Of a stretch of 64,000 nucleotides of DNA, positions 20,970-34,250 are shown piece by piece. The position numbers were made by a program, and so were the translations under genes. Location: the NCBI GenBank assembly GCA_973895155.1, contig OZ316897.1:4154001-4218000 (forward strand), written 5' to 3'. Within the stretch, counting starts at the first letter, position 1. The number at the start of each line of letters is the position of its first letter. The notes under the pieces were generated by a model. That model did no database searches and was not told where the DNA came from. It worked only from the letters and a program-made list of their open reading frames with translations. Origin of the DNA: Marsupella aquatica (lineage: Eukaryota > Marchantiophyta).

Positions 20970-22994
20970 ATGTCGATCATTGGAACCGAGGCGGAGTTAG
21001 GGAAGAACAAGACAGAACAACTGCGTGGACACACGGACTTGGCTCCCCCGGGGAACAAGGAAGGACTAAGTGCACATGCTAGGGAGGCAAACGAACAATT
21101 TAGCAAACAGGATTCTCGGAGTGCAGCTCCCCCTAATGGTAGAGGCTTGCTAGGCTCCTCTTTCAGATGCCCGCAGTATAAGGCGCAGGAGCCCTATGAT
21201 CTATTTGACAATTCTGAACAAGGACGTAAAGGAAAAGACACAGAGCTGTCATCACCAACATGGGAGACCCGCAATTCCATGAGGATCCACTCTCGGGCAA
21301 CAGCTGACCGCGGTGCGAAGGGAATTGAATCTGGTCCCCATCAAGGGCGTAGTGCTGAGCCGGGGATCAAGGAGGTGGATGTGGGCGAACACTCGGAGGG
21401 AGAGGAGGGGACAGAGGTATCTGAGGAATGTATTACGATTCTAAAAGAAATTGCAGCGAACTCAAAGGGAGACTGGAGCACTAAGTTGTTTACGTCTGTA
21501 GATTGGAATCTTGAGGAAGCGGCGTGCAATGTCAGGCAATTATACAACTGCAGCATGCTATGTTACTTTACGGATTGGACTCCTATGTTACCTGGGTTTC
21601 GAGCATGGATTGAAGAATGGATGGTTGAGGGGAGAAATTGGCCGGTGCTGCAAATCAAATTTGTCAGAAAAAGCTTCTACTTGGTGGTTTTTGAAAATGC
21701 GGATCACAGAGACCTTGCCTTGTCGTCTGCACCATGGTTCCTTGAGCGCAAGCTGGTATACACATTCCCTTGGGACCCCTCATTTGACATTCGGGCTGAA
21801 AAGTTTACTAAGCTCCCTGTATGGATTGAGCTCCCTTTTTGAGCTCTGGTGCTGGAAGGGTGCCGTATCAAGATTGCGGAGTCTTTGGGCAAGCTGCTAC
21901 ATTACATTCAGGGTGCTGAATACAGCTCTTATCCCCACGATAGAGCATGTATTCTCTGGGATACTGAACGAGAATTGCCAAAGAGTGCTCCTGTAAGGAT
22001 CAGGGATGACATTGTCATCTGGCAGCCGATAATATTCAAGAACATACCTTACCACTGCTTCAAGTGCAACAAGCGGGGCCATTTGGCTCGGGAGTGCAGA
22101 GAAGGGAGGAATGTAGTAGCGGAAACAGATCAGGAAAACAATGGGGAGGACATCGATGACACCCCTGAAGAATTGGATGCAACAGCCGAAGGAGACCCAG
22201 AAGAGGTACTGAGGACGCAACTAGCTATGAACTTAAGAGTAAGGACGGGAGCGGGCCCAATTGTCCCTAGAGAGGAAGGCACGGTGACAGCAGATATACA
22301 AGCAGTTGAAGCTCTTATGCGAGCGGAAGCTGAACCCCCTCTGGCCGAACCTGCACAGGAGGGAAGGATAAATTCTAGTAGTGAGGAGGATGGGAACAAA
22401 GGAAGTCAGAGGCTGCGGATTGCGCCGGGCCGGGTAGAGATTCCTAATGTATTGACCACAGATACCTTGCCAATAATTCCATTGGATGCGGGGGCAGCAA
22501 GTTTTACACCTGTTGAAGTGGGGCTGGCCGCGGCTGAGATAGTAGCATCGATGGACTCACACAGCGAAAGTGCTGAGCTGAACGGATCTTCATATCATGG
22601 GGACACTGACGTAGATATGTCTGAATATGAAGCATATGTTTCAAGTAAGGGGAAGGATAGAGCGAGGAAGCTTGACAAAAGGACACCTCCAGCAGCTAAG
22701 AAGGATAGAGTTTCCCAAGAACCTAAAAAGCAACGATCTCTGAAATTCTCACACTCTTCTGTCCCTGTTGCAGAAATTGAGAGGCCTGCTTCTGTGGATG
22801 GGAATGAGGGACTGACAATTGATATCGCTAACACACCAGGATCGGAGGATTGGACGGGGAAGAGGAACCCTGTGGAGCTAAAGGAGGATTATCAAATGGA
22901 GGAGACAGGCGAAATTGCAATGGCCACTCCGACTCACCGTAGGCGGGGGAGTGCGGGCTCTGGTACTTCTTCTGGTGGATGTGTTCGTATCTAA
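20970..22994 (+). pseudogene. Outer LINE ORF1 (DUF4283 + zinc knuckle), one TGA
   Basis: The nucleic-acid chaperone/RNA-binding protein of a plant LINE. After a low-complexity N-terminus there is a DUF4283-like domain (about 21418-21990: SEECITILKEIA ... FYLVVFENADHRDLAL ... APWFLER ... KLPVWIELPF), then a CCHC knuckle CFKCNKRGHLAREC near 22057-22100, then an acidic, Ser/Thr-rich tail. TGA 21840 falls after ELPF, where the nested LINE has Arg (EIPYRALVLEG). CGA-to-TGA explains it, and the frame continues unbroken to TAA 22992. Without the stop it is 674 codons, similar to the nested copy. Confidence 0.8.
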
Positions 22995-23017
22995 AGCATT
23001 GAAAGAATGAGGGAGCA

Positions 23018-23558
23018 ATGGGGGAACTGTTGAGAATTGCATCTTGGAACGTGTGCGGGTTGTGTGAGCCCAATAGGAAGAATGTAGTAAAGAACTGGAT
23101 AGAGTCCAGAAAGGGAAGGGTGGAAATCTTGGCCTTGCAGGAGATTAAGGCGGACCAGTTCAGACTCGATGTGGCTATGAGGGTGATACTGCCATTGTAT
23201 CAGTGTATTACTTCTGCCCCAGATGAGGGTCGCGGGGGCACTTCGTTACTAATACACCCAGGGATCAAAATTGTGGACTCAGGGGTGTTCGATTTAGGAA
23301 GGGCTGTTTGGGCGCTAGTAGTGTATGAAGGATGTAACTTTGGAATAATCAGCGTCTATGCGCCCAATTTGCCCAGGAGGAGGGCAATCCTCTGGAATGA
23401 ACTCAAACTTGGACTCCCCCCCGGCTTCATGGATTGCATGCGGGGACTTCAATATGACGGAGATGCGGGAGGACTCCACAGGAGACTCACCCTTGATAAA
23501 AGGACGCGAGGCTGAATTTTGGATATTTCTGAAGGTGCAATTCAATCTGGTGGATGCT
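23018..23558 (+). pseudogene. Outer LINE ORF2, 5' part (endonuclease), cut by insertion
   Basis: The ORF starts 23 bases after ORF1. It encodes the AP-like endonuclease: RIASWNVCGLCEPNRK, then ALQEIKADQF and ISVYAPNLPRRR. A run of seven C near 23415 marks a one-base shift into the frame reading WIACGDFNMTEM and LIKGREAEFW. Coding stops making sense at 23558 (NLVDA) because a second LINE was inserted there. The same five residues restart the domain at 30860 and continue IQFKGIDKGSRFTW. Confidence 0.8.
23544..23558. repeat. 15-bp target-site duplication, left copy (nested LINE)
   Basis: aatctggtggatgct here and at 30860-30874. It codes NLVDA in both places, and flanking bases differ. Confidence 0.9.
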
Positions 23559-24488
23559 GAAATTGGCCAACAAGGATGACTGATCGAGAACTGAAACTGG
23601 CGCAAAAGCGGCACTGGCTTTTTGCTCCCCTTACGAGGTTATTGAAGGTTTTCGCTAAGGAATGATAAGGGTCGTGTGGAGGAGGTAGATGAGTTGAAAG
23701 GGGAAGTCGATAGGCAGGTTTCTGTTCTATACCAAAGTTATGAGCTGCGATATGGTTGGGAGGAAAGGGAGATCCTGATTGAGGGGTTTGCGCAGTTGCT
23801 TAAGCTAGGTTATAGTGCAAATATGATGAAGGAGACAAGATTGCCGTTGATGGATCCGCATGGAGGGAGCACATTATGTAGTTTGGTGTAGTGCTGCTTG
23901 CGGGAAAATCCGGTTGGCCTCACTTGGATGACAGCATCGCGCAGAGGTGACTGAACGAAGGCTTAGGGTTAAGAAAGCAGAGAGGTGACAACAACATACG
24001 GAAGCACGGGGGGTTGTGTGGGAGATGATCACATTTGCGTCTCTTTCTCTCTTATGTGCGTAGACAGTGGAGATCGGGCACTACTAGGAGCAATTCAATA
24101 AAAATGTTGGTACTATCTTGGTGGCTTGCGCTGTGGGGTACCTCACTAGGATCCTTGAGGAGTACATAGTGCTCCTCCCGGATCATGGTGATGCATTACA
24201 TAAGGGCTGGGACAGAGCAACGGAATTGGTTCGTGAGGGGTTCTTTGCGTAAGCAAGGCGTGTATCTGGGATTACGCTGCTACTAAGTGACACAACTTGG
24301 AGTAAGTAAGTCGTGGGTCTGGGAGTGCGCTGCTACAGTGCTGCAACGGTTGGTGCCTGGGATCTGAGCAAGTAAGTCCTCCATATTACATGTGTGGTTC
24401 GGGAAGAATTGAACAACCGATACTCAGGTAAGGATTGGGACTGATTAAGTGTGAATTCCGTTAGGATTAGGAGTAATCGTGTTGAGAA

Positions 24489-26549
24489 ATGGACTACTAT
24501 GGACCTAGAGAAGGTGGGCAGCGTTATATGAATGATCGTGGCAGAATTGCTGGTGCACGGGGCTTGCGTTTTGGTTCTACGGGGGCGGATTGGCAGGGAG
24601 GTCGTGCTGGTGGTAGGGGCGGCCACACGTCGATGAGGGGTGGAGGGAGCGTTGATGCCAATAGATAGCAGTATTCTCCCCAGGATGCACGCACTGGATA
24701 CACTGCGGATGGCAATGGTATTGCTGAACCTCGACCTGAAACCTTTCACTTGGCTCAGCGGCAATGGGAAGCGGAGCAAAATTCACAGCAGCAATGGGCT
24801 GCGCAGCAAACTGCTCTGAATTCAAGACCAACAGATTTTGGAGCTGGCCGGAGCTTGAGCAAAAATTCTGGGAGGCTGATCGGCACAAAGGGTGGAGTTG
24901 CTGAAGAGAGGCAACGACAGGGTGCGTCGGGTACCGGGAAGGTAAACGTAGATGCGGAGATGCTTGAGGAGGAAGAACCTGAGGAAACATCAGAGGAGTG
25001 CATTCGGATCCTTAAAGAAATTGGTGAGCATTCCAAAGATGATTGGCACGAGAAGCTATATACCACGGTTGAATGGAGCCTGGATGAAGCAGCTAGTAAT
25101 GCTAGGAAGTTATACAACTGTGCTATTCTATGCTTCTTCACGGACAGAACTCCTTTGCTCCCGGTTTTTCGAGAGTGGGTTGAGGAAATGATGGTGCAAG
25201 AGATGAATTGGCAGGTTCTGCAAGTTAAGTACGTAGGAAAGAATTTCTACTTGGTAGTATTTGCACAGCCTGATCATCGGGACGCAGCGTTGGAGTATGC
25301 ACCGTGGTTCATGGAACGCAGGTTTGTCTATACCTTTGCGTGGGATCCCTCGTTTGACATCAAGAATGAATCATACACTAAATTGCCGGTCTGGATTGAG
25401 ATTCCATACAGAGCATTAGTACTTGAAGGATGCAGGAGGAAGATTGCGGAATCCTTTGGACAGTTGTTGTATTACATTCAGGGGGATGAGTTCAGCTCCT
25501 ACCCGCATGATAGGGTCTGCATTCTATGGGACACTGAAAGGGAGATCCCGGCTAGCGCTCGGATTAGAATTAGAGATGACATCATAATATGGCAGCCTGT
25601 TACATTCAGGAACATCCCGTATCATTGCTTTAAATGCAACCTTAAAGGTCATCTAGCTAGAGACTGTGTCATGGGAAGCACGGAAGTAGAGAATGAAGCT
25701 CCCGGATTATCTAAGAAGACTTTGGACCCGGCGGCTGCCCCTTATCGAGCGGCTGAAGTGGCAAGAGATCCTCCTTCAGCGGCAGCTGAGGCACGTATTG
25801 ATGGTCTTCAGTATAAGCCTGGTATGGTCCCAGTTGATACTGGAGTGGAAGCAGACATATTGCAGGTGGAAAATATTTTCTTGCAGGCTAGTGGTACACA
25901 AGGAGGAAATATTGGGGCTGCACTTGTGACTGTCGAAGATCAGAATGGTAGCAGGCCGTTTGGGGTTTTCAGGCTGGGGGTCGGACCCTCCTTTCCTGAG
26001 GACCCTGGGGATGCTGGTGTGCAGCTAGACACTTTGGGGCTTGACGAGAGGGGGACAAGGGCCAATGGTGAAGGAGTTGACGGGGGAAGGAGCCTGGGGG
26101 AATCTAGGCCGGACACTTTGCTGCAGTCGGGGACTGTTGGTGCTGATGACTACTCATTTCATGGGGATACTGACATGGAGCTCTCAGAGTACGAAGAATA
26201 CATATCACGAAGTCAAACTAAACTTAGAGCAAGGAAACAAGAGCTGAGAACCCCCCCAAATCGCAAATTGGAAAAAGATAAGATGGAAGGGAAAAAACAA
26301 CGCTCCTTAAGCTTCTCACATGAGCCGTTGTTGGTTGCAGAGGGAAGTGGACCGGGAGGTGTTGCTGCTGCCACTGAGGAGGCTGGGGAGATAGCGGAAC
26401 ATACGGGTGGGTCTGCCAAGCGCTTGACTCCACTGGTTGCTTCTTCTCCTGTGGGGACTCGGATCCTAGGTAACCCGGAACTGGGGGTCACTCCCCCGGC
26501 TAAAAGAATTGGCAGGGTGGCCTCACCTGGGGCTCGTCCTCGTATCTAG
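24489..26549 (+). pseudogene. Nested LINE ORF1 (DUF4283 + zinc knuckle), one TAG
   Basis: I choose ATG 24489 because it opens a plausible RGG-rich N-terminus (GPREGGQRYMNDRGRIAGARG) in frame with the downstream domain. An in-frame TAG at 24666 (Asn-Arg-stop-Gln-Tyr) interrupts it and is one C-to-T step from CAG. The remaining frame holds a Gln-rich stretch, DUF4283 (SEECIRILKEIG ... FYLVVFAQPDHRDAAL ... KLPVWIEIPY), a CCHC knuckle (CFKCNLKGHLARDC) near 25628-25670 and a charged tail to TAG 26547. 686 codons. It would coat LINE RNA. If the stop is real, initiation would have to be downstream. Confidence 0.82.
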
Positions 26550-26598
26550 GTGTGGGGGATCGCTAGATCCTCGGGCTTACCTCTGTTGGATAGCCTGA

Positions 26599-29500
26599 AT
26601 GGATAGCCCGTGGAAAATTGCCTCTTGGAATGTGTGCGGGCTGTGTGAGCCCAATAGGAAACATGTGATCAAAAACTGGGCCGTGGCATTAAGGCCCCCT
26701 CTGGATATATTTGCATTACAAGAAGTAAAGTCAGAACAGTTCAGATTGGACATTGCCCTACGTACTATTCTACCACTGTATCAACACTTCTCTGCGGCCC
26801 CGGATGGGGGACGAGGGGGGTCAGCCCTGCTCATACAACCCCTGCTTAAAGTGATTAGATCTGGTGCACTTGAGCTTGGGAGAGCGGTATGGGTGATTAT
26901 AGAGCATACTAGTGGTATGATTGGAGTGGTAAGTGTGTATGCCCCCAACTCTGCAAGACAACGGGCTCTGTTATGGCATGAACTCAAGGTAGAACTACCA
27001 CAAGCGAACTGGATTTTGTGCGGTGATTTCAACATGACTGAATCTAGGATGGATTCATCGAGCGGATCATCCTTACTGAAGGGACGGGAGGCAGAATTTT
27101 GGCATTTTTTACAAGTGCGATTGGATCTTATTGATGTCTATAACCTGGGCTGCACAGTGATAGGATCCAGATACACGTGGAGACGTGTCCGGCATGCGAA
27201 CCTCACACAGTCTAGACTGGACAGGTTTTACCTTAGTGGTCTTGGAGGTTGGATTGCTGGCACAGTGGAGCTAACTCATGATGGGGGCTCGTCACTGTCG
27301 GACCATGATCCCATTGTGGCTGTTTTGCGCTTTCAGATTGAGGAGAGGGATTTGGAAAGAGGTAAGTCCCACTTTTTTAAAGCTAACCCTTACGTACTCC
27401 GGGATCCGAAGAATATTAATTGGAGGTTGCTTGGCGGGCGGGGGGGGGTGGGCGAGGTGAACCCTCACTTGTGTTTCTCTCGTGCATGTCAGAGACTACG
27501 AAAAAAATATACGGAGTTGCAATCCGCACCGAGACAGTCTGAGGAGGAGTTGAACTTTCTGAGAGATAAAGTGAGAATACTTAAGACTACTATTGTAGAT
27601 GAATGCTCACTGGATGAACTGACAGAGTTTCTGCAATGGGAGGACATGCTTCACGTAGCTGAAGTTGAGACGGCGCACCAGGCCAGACGGTTAGCCAGAA
27701 CTCGGTGGCTGGGAGAAGGGGAGGAATCAACTAAATTTTACTTTGCCATAGTCAAGGCTAAAAGAGAGAGAGAAGCTATGAGGATGCTAGTAAAGGAGCA
27801 TGGATCGGTACTTACAGATTTCAAGGACATCATTGGGGAAGTAGAGCAGCAATGTGAGGCGCTTTACTCTCCTGGGCAACCATCTGAGGAGGAGCTACTA
27901 GAAAGCAGGTGCAATAGGGATAAGCTATTGCGGAGTACTAAATCAGCATTCACGGCGGCAGAGATACACAGGATGGAGGCACTTCCTACGATCTCCGAGG
28001 TGAAAGAGGTGTTGTGGCTTCTCCCGGAGGACAAGGCCCCTGGGACGGATGGGCTCACGGCTGAGGTTTACAGAGCCTGTTGGGAGTTCATGAAGGATGA
28101 TATGGTGGCAATGATACAGGATTTCTGGCTCACAGGCGAGTTGGCTGCTGAGATCAAGGATGGCCTGATAAAGCTTATACCAAAAAAACCTGATAAAAGA
28201 TACTTGAAGGACTGGCGCCCTCTGACGATGCTTAACACTAGCTACAAAATCCTGGCCAAAGTGATCGCTCTACGAATTAAGCACCTGCTATGTAACCTGA
28301 TCAGTCCTCAGCAGACCGGGTTTATCCCGGGTAGACATATCTTAGAGAATATTTCGCTTGCTTGGCTTACAAGTGACTGGGTTCAGAATTGCAGGAAGGG
28401 AGCATTATTCCTAAAACTTGACTTTGAGAAAGCATTCGACAGGGTTAACCACGAGTATCTCTGGGAGTCTATGTTGCTGCTGGGATTTAGTGGTAGGATT
28501 GTGAACATAGTTAAAGCCTTGTTCTCTAATGCCAGCTCTCGAGTACTAGTCAATGGCTTTCTTAGCAAATATTTTTTGATGTGCCGGGGGTGAGGCAGGG
28601 ATGTCCTCTCTCCCCTCTTCTATTTGTGATTTCTACCCAACCTCTCATGGATTTCTTGGATGCTGAGCTTGCGGCTGGTCGACTTGCTGGTATCCAGGTT
28701 TCAGATGTGCTTACAGTGTGCTACAGATTGTTTGCTGATGATGTGGGGATGTTCATCCCTGCAACAGAGGAAGCGTTTAGGGATGCTACTACGGCTCTGT
28801 CATGTTATGAAAGTGCATCTGGTGCTAGGCTGAACTTACGAAAATCTGTTATCATCCCACTTGCTTTGGACCTAATTCCAGACTGGCTCAAGGCTACAGG
28901 CTGCAAGATTAGTGAGCAAGGTGAAGTGCAGAAGTATCTGGGTGCTCCATTTGGTATTGGACTCTCAGTGGGTAATTTACATCGCTTCTGCCTGGATAAG
29001 GTTGCTGCACGCTTGTCCTCTTGGTCAAATAAATTGCTGTCCTTCACAGGTCGGACGTTGCTGGTGAAACATGTGCTCATGGCAATACCGATATATCACG
29101 TAATGTATATGAAGGCCTCGGAAGGGCTGGCAAAGAAACTGATTGCGCTGTGCAGGGATTTTCTATGGGGTTATAATCCTGCGGGCGGGAAGAAGATTCC
29201 GCTGGTGGCATGGGACAAGATGGCTCGCCCTAAGGTGGATGGCGGACTAGGGTTTCATGACTTTAGAAGTCACTCTGATGCGTTACTTACTCAGTGGTTT
29301 ATGAAGGCCTTGGACTATCCCAACACGGAATGGGCTGGCATGCTTGCTGCTAATCTGAGTCTTATTGGATGGCTGAATTTCAGGGTGATTAGGCGAAATC
29401 ACTACACATTTGCAGATAAGCTGCTTTTATGTACTCCAAGATCTTGCTGCGGGCTGACATACACTTGGGGAATCTGGAAGGCCTGGGAGGCTTTGAGAGC

Positions 29501-30515
29501 AAATCTTTCCTTTGTCCCAGGGACTGCGGGCTTTCCTGGGAGATGGAGTATACAGGACGCATTACGCTGTACACAGGGCTTTAATACTTGGCCTTCGGCA
29601 CACACAGAGTTCACTGTGGAAATCTGTGGGAGGCTTGGGATACGGGTGATTGCTGACTGCTGGAATGCTGAGGCGCACCAATGGAAGGACTTTTCTGGCA
29701 GATGGTGTTTGCTTCGAGGGTGGGCGCTGGCTCACAGGGACAGATGCCATCAGTTTCTACTTGTGATTGGCAGGGGACGCTGCTGCAATGGTGGGCTGGT
29801 GTCGGGTGCTCGTTGTTGGCGTTGGCTTGAGATGGGGGTTCCACTGAAGAGGTTCACAATTCCTAACAAACACGCGTACCAACTTGTAAGACCTAAGGGC
29901 TCGGACTACCAAAGATGGAACAGAATTTGGCTCACCAACTGGACGGAGGAGGTATGGGGTAAGAGATGGCGCGCTCTGTGGGGTTTGGACCTGTCCACTA
30001 GAGGAAAAACCTTTCTATGGCGAATCATTGCTGGTGGCCTGTTTACGGGAGCAAGGGCCCTTACTATTGGTGCAAGTGATGGTATCTGTCGGCTATGCCC
30101 TGGGAGGCTTGAAAGTATTCCTCATCTGTTTGTCCAATGTGTGCATGCTGCTGAGTGCTGGAGACTATGCTGTGACTGCTGCCTGGGAGTTATGTTTGCA
30201 CCTGGGCAGGATCTTCTGGGCAAGGTGGTGGCCTCATTTGGTCGCAGTCCATTGAGGGTGGCTCGTCTATTCCTATTGTTTCAAATTGTGTGGATGATTT
30301 GGCTGGGACGTAACACACAGATGTTCAAGGAACTTGGGCGCAGATCCTTTGATGTAAGATTGGTTCTTTCTGAGATGGTTTTGCACCTGCATGGGGCCTC
30401 TCTACGCTTCCCGTCAGGCAGTAAACACATTCGGCTTCTTAGGGCTAAAGAATTAATTGAAATGGAACGGAGGCGCTGGTTGGTGCGTAGAGATGGACAT
30501 GTGACTTCGGGCTGA
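26599..30515 (+). pseudogene. Nested LINE ORF2 (endonuclease, reverse transcriptase, zf-RVT), one frameshift
   Basis: ORF2 starts 49 bases after ORF1. The endonuclease (about 26599-27340) has ASWNVCGLCEPN, CGDFNMTE, SRYTWRR and SDHDPIV. The reverse transcriptase has DKAPGTDGLTAE, LIPKKPDKRYLKDWRPLTMLN, QQTGFIPGRHI, KLDFEKAFDRV, GVRQGCPLSPLLF and the active site FADDVGM near 28733. The C-terminal zinc-binding domain has WRIIAGGLF and CRLCPGRLESIPHLFVQC. No RNase H domain was recognised. One base is missing in a G run at about 28586-28590, so the product splits just before GVRQGCP. Otherwise it is intact to TGA 30513. Confidence 0.88.
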
Positions 30516-30859
30516 TGATGCTTAGAGTAGGTTAGGCTCTTTGATTGGTGTTGTGGCTTTGGTGGGCTTGGGTTGGGCTCAACTGTGCGGCTCTGTTTTT
30601 TGCTTTTGGGGCTTGCCCTTGTGTTATGGCTTCAGGCCTTTAGGTTGCTCATGGATCTGGCTCTCGCTGTCGTTGACTGGCTGGCTGGGGTTGGGCTCTT
30701 TACCGGGGCCGTATATGATGTCTGGGCGAGCCCTGTTTTAGGGGTGCCCTGCTGGCCTCCTGTGGGCGTTGTCCTTTTGTGCGTGCTTGTGCTGTTTGCT
30801 TCCCCCGCCGTGGGGTTTTCACGGGTTATTTCTATAAAAGTTTGAAAAAATTTCCAAGG

Positions 30860-30874
30860 AATCTGGTGGATGCT
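30860..30874. repeat. 15-bp target-site duplication, right copy (nested LINE)
   Basis: aatctggtggatgct, identical to 23544-23558. It marks the 3' junction of the nested LINE. Confidence 0.9.
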
Positions 30875-33800
30875 ATACAATTCAAAGGAATTGACAAGGG
30901 GTCTAGATTCACATGGCGCAGAAGCAGGAACGGGATACTGACACAGTCCCGGCTGGACAGATTTTACTTTAGCAACAATGGGGAATGGATCAAACTGATT
31001 GGGGAACTTGAGCATGACGGGGGCTCGGCCCTCTCGGACCACGATCCGGTGGTATTGAGCTTGCAACTCACGAGCGGTGTACAGGCTGAGGGTGGTAGGG
31101 TGCGAATGACACTTTTCAAAGCGAACCCGGCTCTGGTGAAAATTGAAGGCACAGTGGAAGCACTCCATCGGGCATGGATGGAAGGAAAAGGGGGGTGTAC
31201 TGAACCAATAATGGCTTTTGACAAGGCGAGTCGCAATATGAGGAAAATGTATATTGAGAAGCAAGGATCACCTAAGCGAAGAGAAGAAGAACTACTGCTG
31301 CTGCGGGATAAATTAAGGATGCTGAAGACGACAATAATGGAGGAATACTCTGAAATTGAACTCAAAGAGTACGTTGACACAGAGGACTTACTACATGCTG
31401 CGGAGCTGGAGGAGGCTCATAGAGGAAGAAGATTGGCGCGAATTAAATGGCTGGGGGAGGAAGACGAACCATCACATTTCTATTTTGCAACTGTTAAGGC
31501 TAAGAGAGAACGAGAAGCGATGAAGAGTTTGTTGTTGGAAGGGGGGCGGTGATTACAGACCCAGTGCACATAATGAAGGAGGTGGAACAAACTTGCCTGG
31601 CATTGTATGCTCCTGGGGCCCCAACGCAGGGGGAGCGGCTGATCTCACTAAACGAACAAAGCAGGCTGTTGAAGCATACCAGGGCGGCACTGACCACAGC
31701 AGAGACAACCATGCTAGAGAAGCTGCCCACAAACACGGAAATAAAAGAGGTACTTTGGATGCTCCCAAAGGACAAGGCACCGGGACCGGATGGGCTGTCT
31801 GCAGAGGTGTATGAAGCATGCTGGGAATTCTTGCAAGAGGATCTGGTTGCCATGATACAGGAATTTTGGTTGACAGGGAAGCTGGCTAGTGGGGTCAAGG
31901 AGGGGATCATCAAATTCATCCCTAAGAAGGCGGATAAACGGATGCTAAAGGACTGGCGGCCATTAACCATGCTGAATACAGTGTACAAGCTGATTGCTAA
32001 AATTCTGGCTCGCAGGCTGATATGTATCCTGCCCCGGCTGATCAGCCCTCAACAGACAGGGTTCATCCCTGGCCGAAACATACTGGAGAACATATCACTG
32101 GCATGGTTGACTTTCGATTGGCTGAAGAATAGAAAGTATGAGGCACTTTTTCTTAAACTAGACTTTGAGAAGGCATTTGACCGAGTAGACCAGGGATACA
32201 TTTGGGAAACTATGCACTTGCCCGGTATCAGTAGCAACTTTATCAAATGGGTGCAGGCATTGATGCAGCACGCTACATCCAGGATACACCTGAATGGTAT
32301 GCTTTCAACTGACATTGGGCTCCAACGGGGGGTCAGACAAGGATGCCCCTTGTCTCCTCTCCTTTTTGTGATCTCAACACAACCATTGATGGATTTTATG
32401 GATGCAAAACTAGCTGCGGGCAGGCTGGAAGGAATACAAGTTTCAGAGATACTAACCATTTGCTACCGGCTGTTCGCGGATGACTTGGGGATGTTTATCC
32501 CGGCAAAGGAGAGAAACTTTCAACAGGTAACAAAGGTGGTGAAATGCTATGAATTGGCAACAGGGGCTCGCCTTAACTTACGGAAATCCACTGTGATACC
32601 ACTAGTAACAACAACGCCACGGTGGCTCAGGGATACTGGCTGTGTGATCAGTGGTAGGGGGAACTCCAGAAATACCTCGGAGCTCCACTGGGGGTAGACC
32701 TGAAAACGGAGTAGCTGCACAACTATGTATTGGATAAGATTGGACAAAGGCTCTCATCCTGGGCCAACAAGATGTTGACATTCACAGGCAGAACTCTGCT
32801 TATTAGGCACATTTTACAGGCAATACCAGTATATCACTCGATGTTCCTAAAGGCTTCTAATGCGCTTGCAAGAAAAATGACTGCACTTTGTCAAGACTTT
32901 CTGTGGGGGTATAACAAGGAGGGAGGTAGGCGGGTACCACTGGTCTCCTGGGCTCGCATCTCTCGCCCTAAGACGGAGGGGGGACTTGGAATCAAGGATT
33001 TCAGAAGCCATTCGGATGCATTACTCGCCAAATGGTTTACTGGGGCGTTGGATTCCCCCAGATCGGAATGGGCCTACTTGTTTGCTGCGAATTTGAAACT
33101 GATTGGATGGGCCACCTATAAGGTAGTAAGGAGAAACAACTACACATTTAGGGACAAGATGCTACTCTGCTACCCGCGAGCACTTCATGGTCTAGCATAT
33201 ACAGGTGGGCTTTGGAAGGCATGGGAACAGCTACGGGTGAATTTGATATTCTGCTCCACGGATCGAGTACCAGGAAGATGGGCAGTAGGGGACACAATCA
33301 GGTGCTTGAAAGGCTTTCAGGCATGCAGCAATGAGGACATGGCTGCTGTCACAAGGCTCTGTGGGTGACTGGGCATTCGGTGTATACAGGATCTGTGGGC
33401 GGAGGAGAGACAGGGTTGGAGAATGGTGAATGAGAGACGGGAGAACCTGAGGGGATTTTCACTGGAACACCGTAATCTGGGAAGGAAATTCATAGAGGCA
33501 CTTGTGAGCATCAGACAGTGTGTTTGGGGTTACGAGCCTGGTCCTTGATGCTGGTGTTGGGCAGACAGTCCGGATCCACTGAAGAGCTTTGGAATCCAGA
33601 ATAGGAGAGCTTATAGGATGATCAGGACTGAGTGCAGCGACACCCCCAGTCTGAACAGAACTTGGGGGATCTCCAAGACAGCGGGGGAGTGGAATGTAGG
33701 ATGGACTGGTATATGGAGATCTGGGTTGACTATGAGGGCTAAGACTTTTCTGTGGAGGATAATTGCATCTGGTCTGTATACTGGAGTGAGGGCGATAAAG

Positions 33801-34250
33801 ATAGGTAAAGGAACTGGTGAGTGCAAGCTGTGTCCTGGGATTCTAGAAACCATTCCCCACCTCTTCATTGACTGTGCACATGCACAGAAATGCTGGGCTT
33901 TATGTGCGGGATGTTTTGATGGTGCATTTGCGGATCGCTTTGGAGGCCTGATTGGGATGCTTGACTCTGCTATCGGAAGGAACCCATGTAAAGTAGCAAA
34001 ATTGTTTATGCTATACCAGATCCTCTGGACGCTGTGGAATGGCAGGAACGAGCACATGTTCAAGACAGAGGGAACCAGAAAGCTGGACCTGCGCTTTATG
34101 CTCTCTGAAGTGGCGGACCATGTCTCTGCTGTGATACTCACCTTACCGGCTTGTAATAGAAGAACGAGGCTACTTAGGGCCAAGGAGATGGTAAATAGGG
34201 AAAGGGTGCTATGGATTAACCGGAGGGATATCTGGATCACTTCAGGCTAG
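30875..34250 (+). pseudogene. Outer LINE ORF2, 3' part (endonuclease end, RT, zf-RVT), decayed
   Basis: Continuation of the ORF interrupted at 23558. It holds the end of the endonuclease (SRFTWRRSRN, SDHDPVVLSL), the complete RT (DKAPGPDGLSAE, KLDFEKAFDRV, GVRQGCPLSPLLF, FADDLGM near 32475) and zf-RVT (WRIIASGLYTG, CKLCPGILETIPHLFIDC). Lesions, judged against the nested copy: a missing base in a G run near 31545, a missing base in a G run near 32657, TAG 32712 (Gln likely), TGA 33366 (nested copy has Arg in CGRLGIR) and TGA 33546 (nested copy has Arg in ARCWRW). The natural stop is TAG 34248. More decayed than the nested LINE. Confidence 0.82.

Larger units (their letters stand above)
23559..30859 (+). 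mobile_element. Nested L1-type LINE, near full length
   Basis: A 7,301-bp LINE inserted into the endonuclease frame of the outer LINE and flanked by a 15-bp TSD. It has a 5' UTR of about 930 bases (23559-24488), ORF1 24489-26549, ORF2 26599-30515 and a 3' UTR of about 340 bases ending tataaaagtttgaaaaaat. Only one stop and one frameshift were seen, so it is younger than its host. A small frame at 23676-23891 in the 5' UTR has no recognisable product. Confidence 0.88.

Noticed and set aside
30541-30845. Hydrophobic frames just after the nested LINE ORF2
   Set aside because: They fall in the G/T-rich 3' UTR of the LINE, whose composition creates hydrophobic translations.
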